From DASVEG01 sp035540495 (lineage in GTDB: Bacteria; Actinomycetota; Acidimicrobiia; Acidimicrobiales; CADCTF01): a stretch of 64,000 bases of DNA. The notes beneath the pieces were generated by a model. That model ran no database searches. It saw only the letters and a list, made by a program, of their open reading frames with translations, and was not told the origin of the DNA. Of this stretch, positions 35,612 through 43,628 are shown one piece after another. Positions within the stretch are counted from its first letter, which is position 1, and the number at the start of each line of letters is the position of its first letter. The stretch is taken from contig DATLGL010000008.1 in the NCBI GenBank assembly GCA_035540495.1, positions 1 to 64,000 of the forward strand. The letters are read 5' to 3'. The position numbers and the translations under genes were made by a program.

Positions 35612-36702
35612 CCGACCTCTACGACGATCAGGACGACGAGTACTACGAGCCGTTCCCGAAGGAGCGCCGCTCGAAGGCGGGGTCGCGGATCGCCGCCGTT
35701 CTCGCGGTGCTGATCGTGCTCGGCGTGTTCGCGGCCGCGGCCGTCTACATCGGCTACCTGCGCCAGGTGAACCCGGGGGGCGAGCCGGGCGAGGAGATCG
35801 CGGTGACGATCCAGCCCGGCACCAGCACCCAGGGGATCGGCGAGATCCTCGCCGACGAGGGCGTCATCACGAGCGCCCAGGTGTGGAAGATCTACACCCG
35901 CCTCGAGGGCGCCAGCGGGTTCCAGGCAGGCGAGTACACGTTCCGGAAGAACTCGTCGATGGACCTCGCGGTGTCGACGCTGCGGAAGGGCCCGCAGCTG
36001 AAGTTCGAGCGGGTGACCGTTCCGGAGGGCCTCACCCTCGAGCAGATCGCCGACAAGATCGCGACGCTCGAGGGGCGCAGCAAGGAGGCCTTCCTCGAAG
36101 CGGCCCGCAGCGGCAAGGTGCGGTCGAAGTACCAGCCGCAGGGCGTCACGTCGCTCGAGGGCCTGATCCTCCCCGAGACCTACAACGTCGAGCCGAAGGA
36201 CAACGAGGAGGCGATCCTCCGGCGCATGGTGCAGGCATTCGACGCGCAGGCGGACGCCGCCGGCTTCGAGCAGGCCCAGGGGAAGTTCGGGATCACGCCG
36301 TACCAGGCGGCGATCGTGGCGTCGTTGATCGAGCGGGAGACGAGGGTCGACGACGAACGTCCCAAGGTCGCCCAGGTGATCTACAACCGCCTGCAGAAGA
36401 AGATGCGGCTGCAGATCGACGCGACAGTCGTCTACGCCCTCGGCCGGTCAGGCACCGACACCCGGGTCCTCCTGAAGGACCTCGAGATCGACCATCCGTA
36501 CAACACCTACAAGATCGCCGGGCTGCCGCCGGGCCCGATCGCCGCTCCCGGAGCCGCGTCGATCAAGGCGGCGATGAACCCCGAACCCGGGCCGTGGCTC
36601 TACTACGTCGTGACGGAGGCGAGCGGGCGTCACTCATTCGCGACGACGCTGCAGGAGCACAACGCCAACATCCGCAAGGCCGAGGCAGCCGGGCTCCGGT
36701 GA
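35608..36702 (+). CDS. mltG: Endolytic murein transglycosylase MltG
   Basis: 364 residues from GTG 35608, overlapping the ruvX stop. A short acidic cytoplasmic N-terminus precedes one transmembrane helix (about 27-50, IAAVLAVLIVLGVFAAAAVY), then a LysM-like segment (ITIQPGTSTQGIGEILADEG-type) and the YceG catalytic domain. The catalytic Glu is in VASLIERETRVDDERPKVA (about residue 240). VIYNRLQKKMRLQIDATVVY and YNTYKIAGLPPGPIAAPG follow. It cleaves nascent glycan strands and so sets their length. The stop overlaps the aroE GTG. Confidence 0.96.
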   Translation: MTDLYDDQDDEYYEPFPKERRSKAGSRIAAVLAVLIVLGVFAAAAVYIGYLRQVNPGGEPGEEIAVTIQPGTSTQGIGEILADEGVITSAQVWKIYTRLEGASGFQAGEYTFRKNSSMDLAVSTLRKGPQLKFERVTVPEGLTLEQIADKIATLEGRSKEAFLEAARSGKVRSKYQPQGVTSLEGLILPETYNVEPKDNEEAILRRMVQAFDAQADAAGFEQAQGKFGITPYQAAIVASLIERETRVDDERPKVAQVIYNRLQKKMRLQIDATVVYALGRSGTDTRVLLKDLEIDHPYNTYKIAGLPPGPIAAPGAASIKAAMNPEPGPWLYYVVTEASGRHSFATTLQEHNANIRKAEAAGLR

Positions 36703-37559
36703 TCTCCGGGGCCACCCGAGTCGCCGGAGTGATCGGCGACCCGGTCCGCCACTCGCTCTCACCGGTCCTCCACAACGCGGCGTTCGCGGCGTTGGGTCTC
36801 GACTGGGTCTTCGCGGCGTTCGAGGTTCCCGCCGGCGATGGTGCAGTTGCCGTCGACGCGGTGCGGGCGCTCGGCCTCGGCGGACTGTCGGTGACGATGC
36901 CCCACAAGAGCGAGGTGATCCCCGCGCTCGATCGGTTGTCGCCGTCGGCCGCACGCCTCCAGTCGGTGAACTGCATCCACTGGGTGGGCGACGACCTGGT
37001 GGGGGAGTCGACCGACGGCCCCGGGTTCGTCAGCGCGCTCCGTCACGACGAGGGCTTCTCTGCCGACGGCGCCCGCGTCGCTGTGCTCGGTGCGGGCGGT
37101 GCCGCCCGCGCCGTCGTGCTCGCGCTGGCCGACGCGGGCGCGTCGTCGATCGCCGTGGTGAACCGTTCGGCCGACCGTGGCGCGGCCGCCGCGGCGCTGG
37201 CGCCGGAGGTGGCCACCGCCGTGGCAGGAACCGACGACGAAGCGGCGGCTGCCGCGGTTCGTGACGCCGACCTGGTCGTGAACGCGACGTCGGTGGGGAT
37301 GGCGGGCACCGCCAACGAGGGCGAGGTCCCGCTCGATGTGTCGCTTCTCCACGGTGGTCAACTCGTCGTCGACCTCGTGTATCACCCGCTGCGCACGCCG
37401 CTCCTGGTCGCTGCTCGCGCACGAGGCGCCGTGGCCGTCACCGGCCTCGGGATGCTGATCCACCAGGCGGCCTTCGCCTTCCGCCTGTGGACCGGTGAGG
37501 AGCCGCCGCTCGAGGTGATGTCGGCCGCCGCGCTGGGGTCTCTCGAACAGCACCGGTAG
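36699..37559 (+). CDS. aroE: Shikimate dehydrogenase
   Basis: 286 residues from GTG overlapping the mltG stop (GTGA). NADPH-dependent reduction of 3-dehydroshikimate to shikimate. The substrate domain has VIGDPVRHSLSPVLHNAAFA and LSVTMPHKSEVIPAL with the catalytic Lys. The nucleotide domain has VAVLGAGGAARAVVLALADA, VVNATSVGM and GLGMLIHQAAFAFRLWTG. The other shikimate genes of the window, aroCKBQ, lie 12 kb downstream beyond the pilus locus. Confidence 0.96.
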   Translation: MISGATRVAGVIGDPVRHSLSPVLHNAAFAALGLDWVFAAFEVPAGDGAVAVDAVRALGLGGLSVTMPHKSEVIPALDRLSPSAARLQSVNCIHWVGDDLVGESTDGPGFVSALRHDEGFSADGARVAVLGAGGAARAVVLALADAGASSIAVVNRSADRGAAAAALAPEVATAVAGTDDEAAAAAVRDADLVVNATSVGMAGTANEGEVPLDVSLLHGGQLVVDLVYHPLRTPLLVAARARGAVAVTGLGMLIHQAAFAFRLWTGEEPPLEVMSAAALGSLEQHR

Positions 37560-37578
37560 CCGGGCGGACAACTCCCGC

Positions 37579-37606
37579 TGAAGTGACGCCCCGTACGTGC
37601 CGATGT
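37579..37606 (+). promoter_or_regulatory. Candidate sigma-28/WhiG-type promoter for the DUF4388 gene
   Basis: TGAA (37579-37582), 16 nt, GCCGATGT (37599-37606). The known WhiG/FliA consensus is TAAA-N15/16-GCCGATAA. The predicted transcript has an AGCGGAGG ribosome site before the GTG at 37638. Confidence 0.5.
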
Positions 37607-37637
37607 AGGTGTCATCCCACGGTCAGCGGAGGTAACC

Positions 37638-38798
37638 GTGTCTTTGCAGGGCTCACTCGACACATTCGCACTGCCCGACGTGCTGGTGCTGCTCGCGTCC
37701 ACCAAGAAGGACGGTGAGCTGCAGGTCACCGGCGGTCGGGTCGCCGGGAAGATCTGGTGCGAGAAGGGTCAGATCGTCCACAGCGACGTGAACGGCAAGG
37801 AAGCGTCGTCGGTCGACGCCGTCTTCGAGCTGCTGCGCCTGGAGGAGGGCACGTTCTCCTTCGAGGCCGACAAGCCCGCGCCGGCCCGGCACGATCCCGA
37901 GACGATCGACGTGGTCCTCGCCGACGCGCAGGTGCGCCTCGGGGAGTGGAGGGAGATCGCGAAGGTCGTGCCGCACCTCGACGTGCTGGTGGACATGGCG
38001 GAGAAGGCTCCCCGTGATGAGGTCACGATCACGTCGAAGCAGTGGAAGCTGCTCCGGACCGTTGCAGGCGGCTCCTCCGTCGCCTCGCTCATGGACGCGC
38101 ACGAGCTCACCGAGTTCGACGCGTGCCAGGCCGTGAAGGAGCTTTTCGAGGCCGACCTCATCTCGCTCGACCTGAGCGCGAAGCCGAAGCCGAAGCCCGC
38201 TGCGGCGGCTGCTCCGGCGCCGGCTGGCTCTGGAGCGGCTCCGGCCGAGGCTCCGTCGGGGATCCAGAAGCGGCCCGCCGATCTGCCGTCCGCCGGTGAC
38301 AAGACCGACGACAAGGCCTCTGCAGGGAAGTCCGAGCCCGCTCCGGGTGCGGCTGCCGCCGCAGCTGCTGCGAAGCCCGACAGCAAGCGGGTCGAAGAGG
38401 TGAAGTCGGAGGTCGAGAAGGAGCTGGCGGCGCTCGTCGACCAGGCCTCGGCCCAGCCGTCGGCGGCCGGTGCGGCCGGTGCGGCCGCTGCGGCTTCGAA
38501 GCCCAAGGTCCGGGCGACCACCAGCAGCCCCGGTGCCATCTCCGACGTGCCCGAGCCCCCGATCCGCAACGGCGCGGCTGCGGCCGCTGCCGCCGCCAAG
38601 TCGGTGGAGCCCAAGCCGGAGGAGACGAAGGCGCTCGTCGCACAGCTCGCCGCTCTCGAGGGTGAGAACGAGGAGAAGATTGCCAAGAAGGTCGAGGAGC
38701 ATCTCGCCCGCGGCGGTGAGCTCCCCGAAGTCGGCGAAGGTGACGAGCCGATCAACCGAGGCCTGCTGCTGAAGTTCCTCTCCTCGGTCCGCAACTAG
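37638..38798 (+). CDS. DUF4388 (PATAN) domain protein upstream of pilB
   Basis: 386 residues from GTG with GGAGG 5 nt upstream. The N-terminal DUF4388 domain (about 1-80) is clear: LQGSLDTFALPDVLVLLAST, GELQVTGGRVAGKIWCEKGQ, IVHSDVNGKEASSVDAVFEL and GTFSFEADKPAP. A helical wing-like region (about 130-180, KLLRTVAGGSSVASLMDAHE) follows, then a long Ala/Pro-rich disordered linker and a short helical end. In cyanobacteria PATAN response regulators bind the pilus motor PilB. Lying just upstream of pilB, this protein may do something similar, although it has no receiver domain. A strong terminator follows. Confidence 0.82.
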   Translation: MSLQGSLDTFALPDVLVLLASTKKDGELQVTGGRVAGKIWCEKGQIVHSDVNGKEASSVDAVFELLRLEEGTFSFEADKPAPARHDPETIDVVLADAQVRLGEWREIAKVVPHLDVLVDMAEKAPRDEVTITSKQWKLLRTVAGGSSVASLMDAHELTEFDACQAVKELFEADLISLDLSAKPKPKPAAAAAPAPAGSGAAPAEAPSGIQKRPADLPSAGDKTDDKASAGKSEPAPGAAAAAAAAKPDSKRVEEVKSEVEKELAALVDQASAQPSAAGAAGAAAAASKPKVRATTSSPGAISDVPEPPIRNGAAAAAAAAKSVEPKPEETKALVAQLAALEGENEEKIAKKVEEHLARGGELPEVGEGDEPINRGLLLKFLSSVRN

Positions 38799-38836
38799 CC
38801 GCTGCGCCTGCCACCGCCGCCGGCGCCGTGCTTCTC

Positions 38837-38865
38837 GAGGGCGAGCCCCCAGCGGGCTCGCCCTC
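38837..38865 (+). terminator. Terminator hairpin after the DUF4388 gene
   Basis: Perfect 12-bp stem (GAGGGCGAGCCC / GGGCTCGCCCTC, 5-nt loop) followed by TCCTATGTT. It separates the DUF4388 gene from pilB. Confidence 0.75.
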
Positions 38866-38882
38866 TCCTATGTTCGTACCGC

Positions 38883-38910
38883 TCAATACGCGGCACACTG
38901 CTGTCGAAGA
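38883..38910 (+). promoter_or_regulatory. Candidate sigma-28-like promoter for pilB
   Basis: TCAA (38883-38886), 16 nt, GTCGAAGA (38903-38910). Weaker than the DUF4388 and PKD-pilin examples but with the same 16-nt spacing. It sits just after the upstream terminator. Confidence 0.3.
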
Positions 38911-38953
38911 TGCATCCAGCACCGGCGGGTGTTCGGAAGGGGACTCCTGAGTA

Positions 38954-40630
38954 GTGGGCGAGAACGACCGGATCGGCGCCTTCCTGGTCTCGCGTGGCCT
39001 GCTGACGACCGCGCAGCTCGAGCTCGCGCTCGAGGAGCAGTCCCGAACCGGTAAGTCGCTCGGCCGGGTCCTTCTCGAGCAGGACCTCGTCTCCGAGGCC
39101 GATCTCATGGCCGCGCTGGCGGTCCAGATCGGGATGGACTTCGTCGACCTCGACAACTTCTCGGTCGACTCGTCCGCCGCGACGCTCATCTCGGACGCGC
39201 TCGCTCGCCGGTACCAGGCCCTGCCGATCGGCTGGGACGAGGGACAGCTCGTCGTGGCGATGGCCGATCCCGGCAACGTCTTCGCGCTCGACGACATCCG
39301 GACGATCACCCGGGCCGAGGTCAAGCCTGTCATGGCGACCCGTGACGGGATAGTCGCCGCGATCGAGAAGCACTTCCGCATGGACGCGGAAGCCGACGAG
39401 ATCTCCGCCGAGGCCGCGTCCGACTTCGCCGAGGATGACGACCTCTCATCGGTCAAGGAGGTCGTTGAGGACGCGCCGATCGTCAAGCTGGTCAACCTGC
39501 TGATCAGCCAAGCCGTCGCCGACCGCGCGTCCGACATCCACATCGAGCCGGGGGAGCGCGACCTACGGGTGCGCTACCGCATCGACGGCGTGCTCCACGA
39601 GAAGATGCGCCCGCCGAAGAACATCCAGTCGGGGATCATCTCGCGCCTGAAGATCATGGCCGACATCAACATCGCCGAGCGCCGCATCCCGCAGGACGGT
39701 CGCGTCACGGCGAACATCGGCGGCAAGCAGGTCGACCTCCGCGTCGCCACGCTCCCGACGGTGTACGGCGAGAAGGTCGTCATGCGAATCCTCGACAAGA
39801 CGACGTCGGTCAAGACGCTCGACGACCTCGGGTTCCTGCCGGAGACCCGCGCCCGTTACGAGACGTCGTTCACCAAGCCGTACGGCACGATCCTGGTGAC
39901 GGGGCCGACCGGTTCGGGCAAGTCGACGACGCTGTACGCAACGCTGAACATCCTCAACGACGAGGCGAAGAACATCATCACCGTCGAGGACCCGGTCGAG
40001 TACCGCCTGGCCGGCATCAACCAGGTGCAGGTGAACAACAAGGCCGGCATGACATTCGCGGCGGCCCTGCGCTCGATCCTGCGTTCCGACCCCGACATCG
40101 TCCTCGTCGGTGAGATCCGCGACCAGGAGACGGCGACGATCGCGGTCGAGGCCGCCCTGACGGGCCACCTGGTGCTGTCCACCCTCCACACGAACGACGC
40201 GTCGTCGACGCCCACCCGCTTGGTCGAGATGGGCGTCGAGCCGTTCCTGGTGGCCACTGCGCTCGATGCCATCGTCGCCCAGCGGCTCGCTCGGCGGCTG
40301 TGCGACAAGTGCAAGGAGCCCTACACGCCGACGGTCGCCGAGCTCGAGGGCGTCGGGTGGGACATCGAGGCGACCGACGAGCTGCCCGAGCTCTTCCGCC
40401 CGGTCGGCTGCGCCGCCTGCGGCAAGACGGGTTACCACGGCCGCTTCGCAGTCCACGAGGTGCTCCTGGTCTCCGAGGAGATCGAGCGGATCATCGTCGA
40501 GCACGGCCACTCCGAAGACATCAAGAAGTTCGCGATGGCCCAGGGGATGATGACCCTCCGCCAGGCCGGCCTGCGCCAGGCCGCGAACGGCATCACCTCC
40601 ATCGAAGAGGTCCTCCGGGTCATCGTGTAG
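38954..40630 (+). CDS. pilB: Type IV pilus extension ATPase PilB with MshEN domain
   Basis: 558 residues from GTG. The N-terminal MshEN-type domain carries two copies of the c-di-GMP-binding pattern xLGxxL...ALxxQ: residues 6-29 (IGAFLVSRG...ALEEQ) and 35-58 (LGRVLLEQD...ALAVQ). The GspE/PilB ATPase core has ASDIHIEPGERDLRVRYRID, Walker A GPTGSGKSTTL (about 317), Asp box EDPVEYRLAGINQVQVN, Walker B DPDIVLVGEIRD and His box TGHLVLSTLHTNDA. The zinc tetra-Cys element is LCDKCKEPYTPT and GCAACGKTGYHGR. It powers pilus assembly from the cytoplasm. pilT and pilC follow after an antisense HNH gene. Confidence 0.95.
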   Translation: MGENDRIGAFLVSRGLLTTAQLELALEEQSRTGKSLGRVLLEQDLVSEADLMAALAVQIGMDFVDLDNFSVDSSAATLISDALARRYQALPIGWDEGQLVVAMADPGNVFALDDIRTITRAEVKPVMATRDGIVAAIEKHFRMDAEADEISAEAASDFAEDDDLSSVKEVVEDAPIVKLVNLLISQAVADRASDIHIEPGERDLRVRYRIDGVLHEKMRPPKNIQSGIISRLKIMADINIAERRIPQDGRVTANIGGKQVDLRVATLPTVYGEKVVMRILDKTTSVKTLDDLGFLPETRARYETSFTKPYGTILVTGPTGSGKSTTLYATLNILNDEAKNIITVEDPVEYRLAGINQVQVNNKAGMTFAAALRSILRSDPDIVLVGEIRDQETATIAVEAALTGHLVLSTLHTNDASSTPTRLVEMGVEPFLVATALDAIVAQRLARRLCDKCKEPYTPTVAELEGVGWDIEATDELPELFRPVGCAACGKTGYHGRFAVHEVLLVSEEIERIIVEHGHSEDIKKFAMAQGMMTLRQAGLRQAANGITSIEEVLRVIV

Positions 40631-40639
40631 CCCATCAGG

Positions 40640-41851
40640 TCAAGGGGGCTCTGGTTCGGGGCTCTTCTTGCGGAGCAGACCCGCCAGGCGGTCGCGCTCG
40701 GTCTTCTCGCGATGATGCGGGCGACATCGCGAAACCAGGTTGTCCAGGCTAGTGAGGCCGCCGTTCGCCACCGGGTCGACGTGGTCGTGCTCGAGGCCGT
40801 AGCGGCGATCGCAGCCGACCTCGGTGCAGACCGTGCCCTCGAAGACCGGCCCGGGTCCGAGGTCGAGCGCCGTCTGCAGCTCCGCCTTGCGGTACCGGCC
40901 GATGTGCAGAACCTTCTTGATCTCGACGCCGTCGACTAGCACCGCCTTCAAGAAGGCGTCCCGCCCGAGTTCGTGCGCTAGCGCCACCGGAATCGATCCG
41001 CCGCCGACGATGTGGCAGCGCTCGCCATCGACCGTCTCACCGCGCCGCCACGCGGCAAGGTCGCACACGATCACCAGGTCGGTTCCGGAGGGCGTGCCCT
41101 TACCGCCGCCAGCGGTCATGCGCACGAAGGCATCGGCGGCATAGGCCTCACGTGCCTCGTCGGGGCCGCTGGCGTTCGCCTTGCGAGTGTCGCGACGGAC
41201 CCGGTCGGTCTCGGCGTCGAGGCGATTCACGAACGGGACTCCCACCTCCGGTGGCAGCTCGCCGGTCAGGCACACCATGCCCAGCTCGTTGCGCCAGTGA
41301 CGAAACCGGCGAGCTCGCCGCTGCTTCTCGTGCAGCCCGCGCGGGTCTACAGCTGCGGCTCGACGGCGACGTCCTTCGTCACGCAACGTGCCCAGACTCT
41401 TCGTGCGCGCCAGCCGAAGGAGGTCGCCTTCCGAACCCGGGCACTCCTTCTCCGTCGCCGCGATCTCGGCGGCTTGCCCCAGAGACACCTCGCCCGCGAT
41501 CAGCGCGTCTCTCGTCTCCGGACACTCATCGAGCCGCGACGCGAGATCGAGCGCCCGCTTCGCGTCGGTCGTGGTCGTGCCGGCGAGCGACGCCAGCCAG
41601 TCGCCTGCATCGGCGAACCCTCTCTCGCGATAGGCGCCGCCCGCGGCTGCACGCGCCGCTGCAAGAGCGCGAACACCGCTGCAGGCGTTCTCCACCGCGA
41701 CCAGCGCCTCGATCGCCGTCGCGCACTCGCGCGAAGCGACCAGTGCAGGGTCGAACGCCGCGACGACTCGCTTGAACTCCTCGGCCGCACGCACGAGGGT
41801 GGTCACGCCGACGGGCGTCGTTGCCTCCGTCTCGTGCGCGATTGCGGCCAT
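40640..41851 (-). CDS. DUF222 / HNH endonuclease (13E12-like), inserted antisense in the pilus locus
   Basis: 403 residues from ATG 41851, chosen because a -10-like TATGCT (forward 41858-41863) ends 6 nt upstream; the frame extends to 41914. The N-terminal two-thirds is a helical DUF222 region (CATAIEALVAVENACSGVRA, AGEVSLGQAAEIAATE). The C-terminus has the zinc-type HNH nuclease motif: GCDRRYGLEHDHVDPVANGG, then LVSRCRPHHREKTERDRLAG. Such genes are dispersed, often multicopy, in actinobacteria. It sits in antisense between pilB and pilT, with its end 10 bp from the pilB stop. Its role is unknown; selfish or repeat-like behaviour is plausible. Confidence 0.88.
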   Translation of the reverse strand: MAAIAHETEATTPVGVTTLVRAAEEFKRVVAAFDPALVASRECATAIEALVAVENACSGVRALAAARAAAGGAYRERGFADAGDWLASLAGTTTTDAKRALDLASRLDECPETRDALIAGEVSLGQAAEIAATEKECPGSEGDLLRLARTKSLGTLRDEGRRRRAAAVDPRGLHEKQRRARRFRHWRNELGMVCLTGELPPEVGVPFVNRLDAETDRVRRDTRKANASGPDEAREAYAADAFVRMTAGGGKGTPSGTDLVIVCDLAAWRRGETVDGERCHIVGGGSIPVALAHELGRDAFLKAVLVDGVEIKKVLHIGRYRKAELQTALDLGPGPVFEGTVCTEVGCDRRYGLEHDHVDPVANGGLTSLDNLVSRCRPHHREKTERDRLAGLLRKKSPEPEPP

Positions 41852-41904
41852 ATCGGGAGCATAAGGATGGGGTGGGACAAGAACTCCCGCCAGCGACGTA
41901 CCCT

Positions 41905-41912
41905 GACTAGTC
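41905..41912. promoter_or_regulatory. GACTAGTC palindrome upstream of pilT
   Basis: Same palindromic core as copies A and E (7062-7069, 54999-55006), between the HNH gene and pilT. The GTCATTT half is not present at the usual distance. Confidence 0.3.
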
Positions 41913-41943
41913 ACCGATTCGTCGTGACAAGTCCGATTTGAAC

Positions 41944-41971
41944 CTCAGGCGTCCACGGCTGGTGCCGATAC
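41944..41971 (+). promoter_or_regulatory. Candidate promoter for pilT-pilC
   Basis: GCCGATAC (41964-41971) matches 7 of 8 positions of the sigma-28/WhiG -10 and ends 7 nt before the ATG. The -35 region is poor (CTCA at 16 nt). The overlapping GATACT (41967-41972) could instead serve as a housekeeping -10. The stretch CTCAGGC...CCACGGC...TGCCG resembles the sequence upstream of the pilin gene. Confidence 0.4.
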
Positions 41972-41978
41972 TTCAGAC

Positions 41979-43598
41979 ATGCAAGCCGCGTCGCGCCGTC
42001 TCGGCGAGTTCCTCGTCGAGCGCAAGGTCCTCTCCCGAGACACGCTCGAGTCGATGCTCGACCGTGAGGCTCACGAGGGGATTCCGCTCTCGAAGCTGCT
42101 GATCAACGAGGGTCTCGTCGGCGAGAAGGATCTTGTCGCCGCGGTCGCTCACCAGGTGGGCATCCGCTTCGTCGACCTGTCGCAGACGCCGGTGCACCCG
42201 ACCGTCGACCGGCTCGTACCGGCGGATCTGGCCCGGAAGTACCTGGCAATCGCGGTCGAGCTCGATGGTGCGGACCTGGTAGTGGCCATGGTCGACCCGT
42301 CGAACCGCGACGCCGTCGCAGCGGTCGAGGGTGCCACCGGTTGGCCGATCAAGCCGGCGATCGCCGTTCGCAACGAGCTGAAGCGGCTCGTTTCTGCCAT
42401 GTACGGCGACATCTCGGTCGACGATCCGACCGCCGAGGTCGGCGAGATCTCGATCCCGACCGAGGAGCAGTCGTTCGTCTCCGCGACCGCGCCCGCCGCC
42501 GTCGCCATGGGCGAATCGGGCTCGGCCGAGGAGCTCCACGTGAACGACCTGCTCGTTCGCGTCGTCGAGCTCGGCGGCTCCGACCTCCACATGACGGTCG
42601 GCATCCACCCGTCGGTGCGCATCCACGGCGCGATCACGCCTCTTACCGAGTTCCCGAAGCTCAACGGCTCCGAGATTCGGCGGATGATCTACGCGATCCT
42701 CACCCAGAAGCAGCGCGAGCGCTTCGAGACCGATCTCGAGCTCGACACGTCGCACTCGATCCCCGGCGTCGGCCGCTTCCGCGTCAACGTCTTCCTCCAG
42801 CGCGACTCCGTCGGCGCCGTCATGCGGACCATCCCGTTCGAGATCGTTCCGCTCGAGAAGCTCGGCCTGCCGGCGTCGGTGCGGCAGTTCGCCGATCTCC
42901 CACGTGGTCTGGTGCTCGTGACCGGGCCGACCGGCTCCGGCAAGTCGACGACTCTCGCTTCGCTGGTCGACATCATCAACGTCGAGAAGCCGGCGCACAT
43001 CATGACGGTCGAAGACCCGATCGAGTTCATCCACACGCACAAGAAGGCGGTCGTCAACCAGCGTGAGGTGGGCGAGGACACGCACGGCTTCGCCGAGGCG
43101 CTCAAGCACGTCCTCCGCCAGGACCCCGACGTCATCCTCGTCGGTGAAATGCGTGACCTCGAGACGATCCACACCGCGCTGACCGCGGCTGAGACCGGTC
43201 ACCTCGTGTTCGGCACGCTCCACACCCAGGACGCGCCCCAGTCGGTCGACCGCATCATCGACGTGTTCCCCAGCTACCAGCAGCAGCAGGTGCGGGTGCA
43301 GTTGGCTGCGTCGCTCCAGGGCATCGTCACGCAGCAACTTGTCCCGACTCGTGACGGTAGGGGCCGACATGTCGCAGCTGAGGTGCTGGTTGCCACTCCA
43401 GCGATCCGCAATCTGATCCGAGAAGGAAAGGTGCACCAGATCTACTCGGCGATGCAGGCCGGCGGGAAGTTCGGCATGCAGACCATGGATCAGTCGCTGG
43501 CTGCCCTCGTGCAGCGGGGTCTGATCTCGATGGAGCTCGCCATCGAGCGGTGCGCGAACGAAGAAGATCTCCGGCGCCTCATCGGCAGCCGGGCGTAG
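41979..43598 (+). CDS. pilT: Pilus retraction ATPase PilT with an unusual N-terminal MshEN domain
   Basis: 539 residues; ordinary PilT is about 345. The extra N-terminus of about 185 residues is a MshEN-type domain with two c-di-GMP-binding-like repeats: 7-30 (RLGEFLVERKVLSRDTLESM) and 36-59 (PLSKLLINEGLVGEKDLVAA). A linker (about 150-180) leads to the PilT core: HVNDLLVRVVELGGSDLHMT, Walker A GPTGSGKSTTLASL (about 316), Asp box EDPIEFIHTHKKAVVNQREV, Walker B DPDVILVGEMRDLETI, His box GHLVFGTLHTQDA, and the PilT-specific AIRNLIREGKVHQIYSAMQ. It would disassemble the pilus, possibly under direct c-di-GMP control. pilC follows 30 bp later. Confidence 0.92.
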   Translation: MQAASRRLGEFLVERKVLSRDTLESMLDREAHEGIPLSKLLINEGLVGEKDLVAAVAHQVGIRFVDLSQTPVHPTVDRLVPADLARKYLAIAVELDGADLVVAMVDPSNRDAVAAVEGATGWPIKPAIAVRNELKRLVSAMYGDISVDDPTAEVGEISIPTEEQSFVSATAPAAVAMGESGSAEELHVNDLLVRVVELGGSDLHMTVGIHPSVRIHGAITPLTEFPKLNGSEIRRMIYAILTQKQRERFETDLELDTSHSIPGVGRFRVNVFLQRDSVGAVMRTIPFEIVPLEKLGLPASVRQFADLPRGLVLVTGPTGSGKSTTLASLVDIINVEKPAHIMTVEDPIEFIHTHKKAVVNQREVGEDTHGFAEALKHVLRQDPDVILVGEMRDLETIHTALTAAETGHLVFGTLHTQDAPQSVDRIIDVFPSYQQQQVRVQLAASLQGIVTQQLVPTRDGRGRHVAAEVLVATPAIRNLIREGKVHQIYSAMQAGGKFGMQTMDQSLAALVQRGLISMELAIERCANEEDLRRLIGSRA

Positions 43599-43628
43599 CA
43601 GGACGATCGGGAGCTAGGGAGAACCGCA

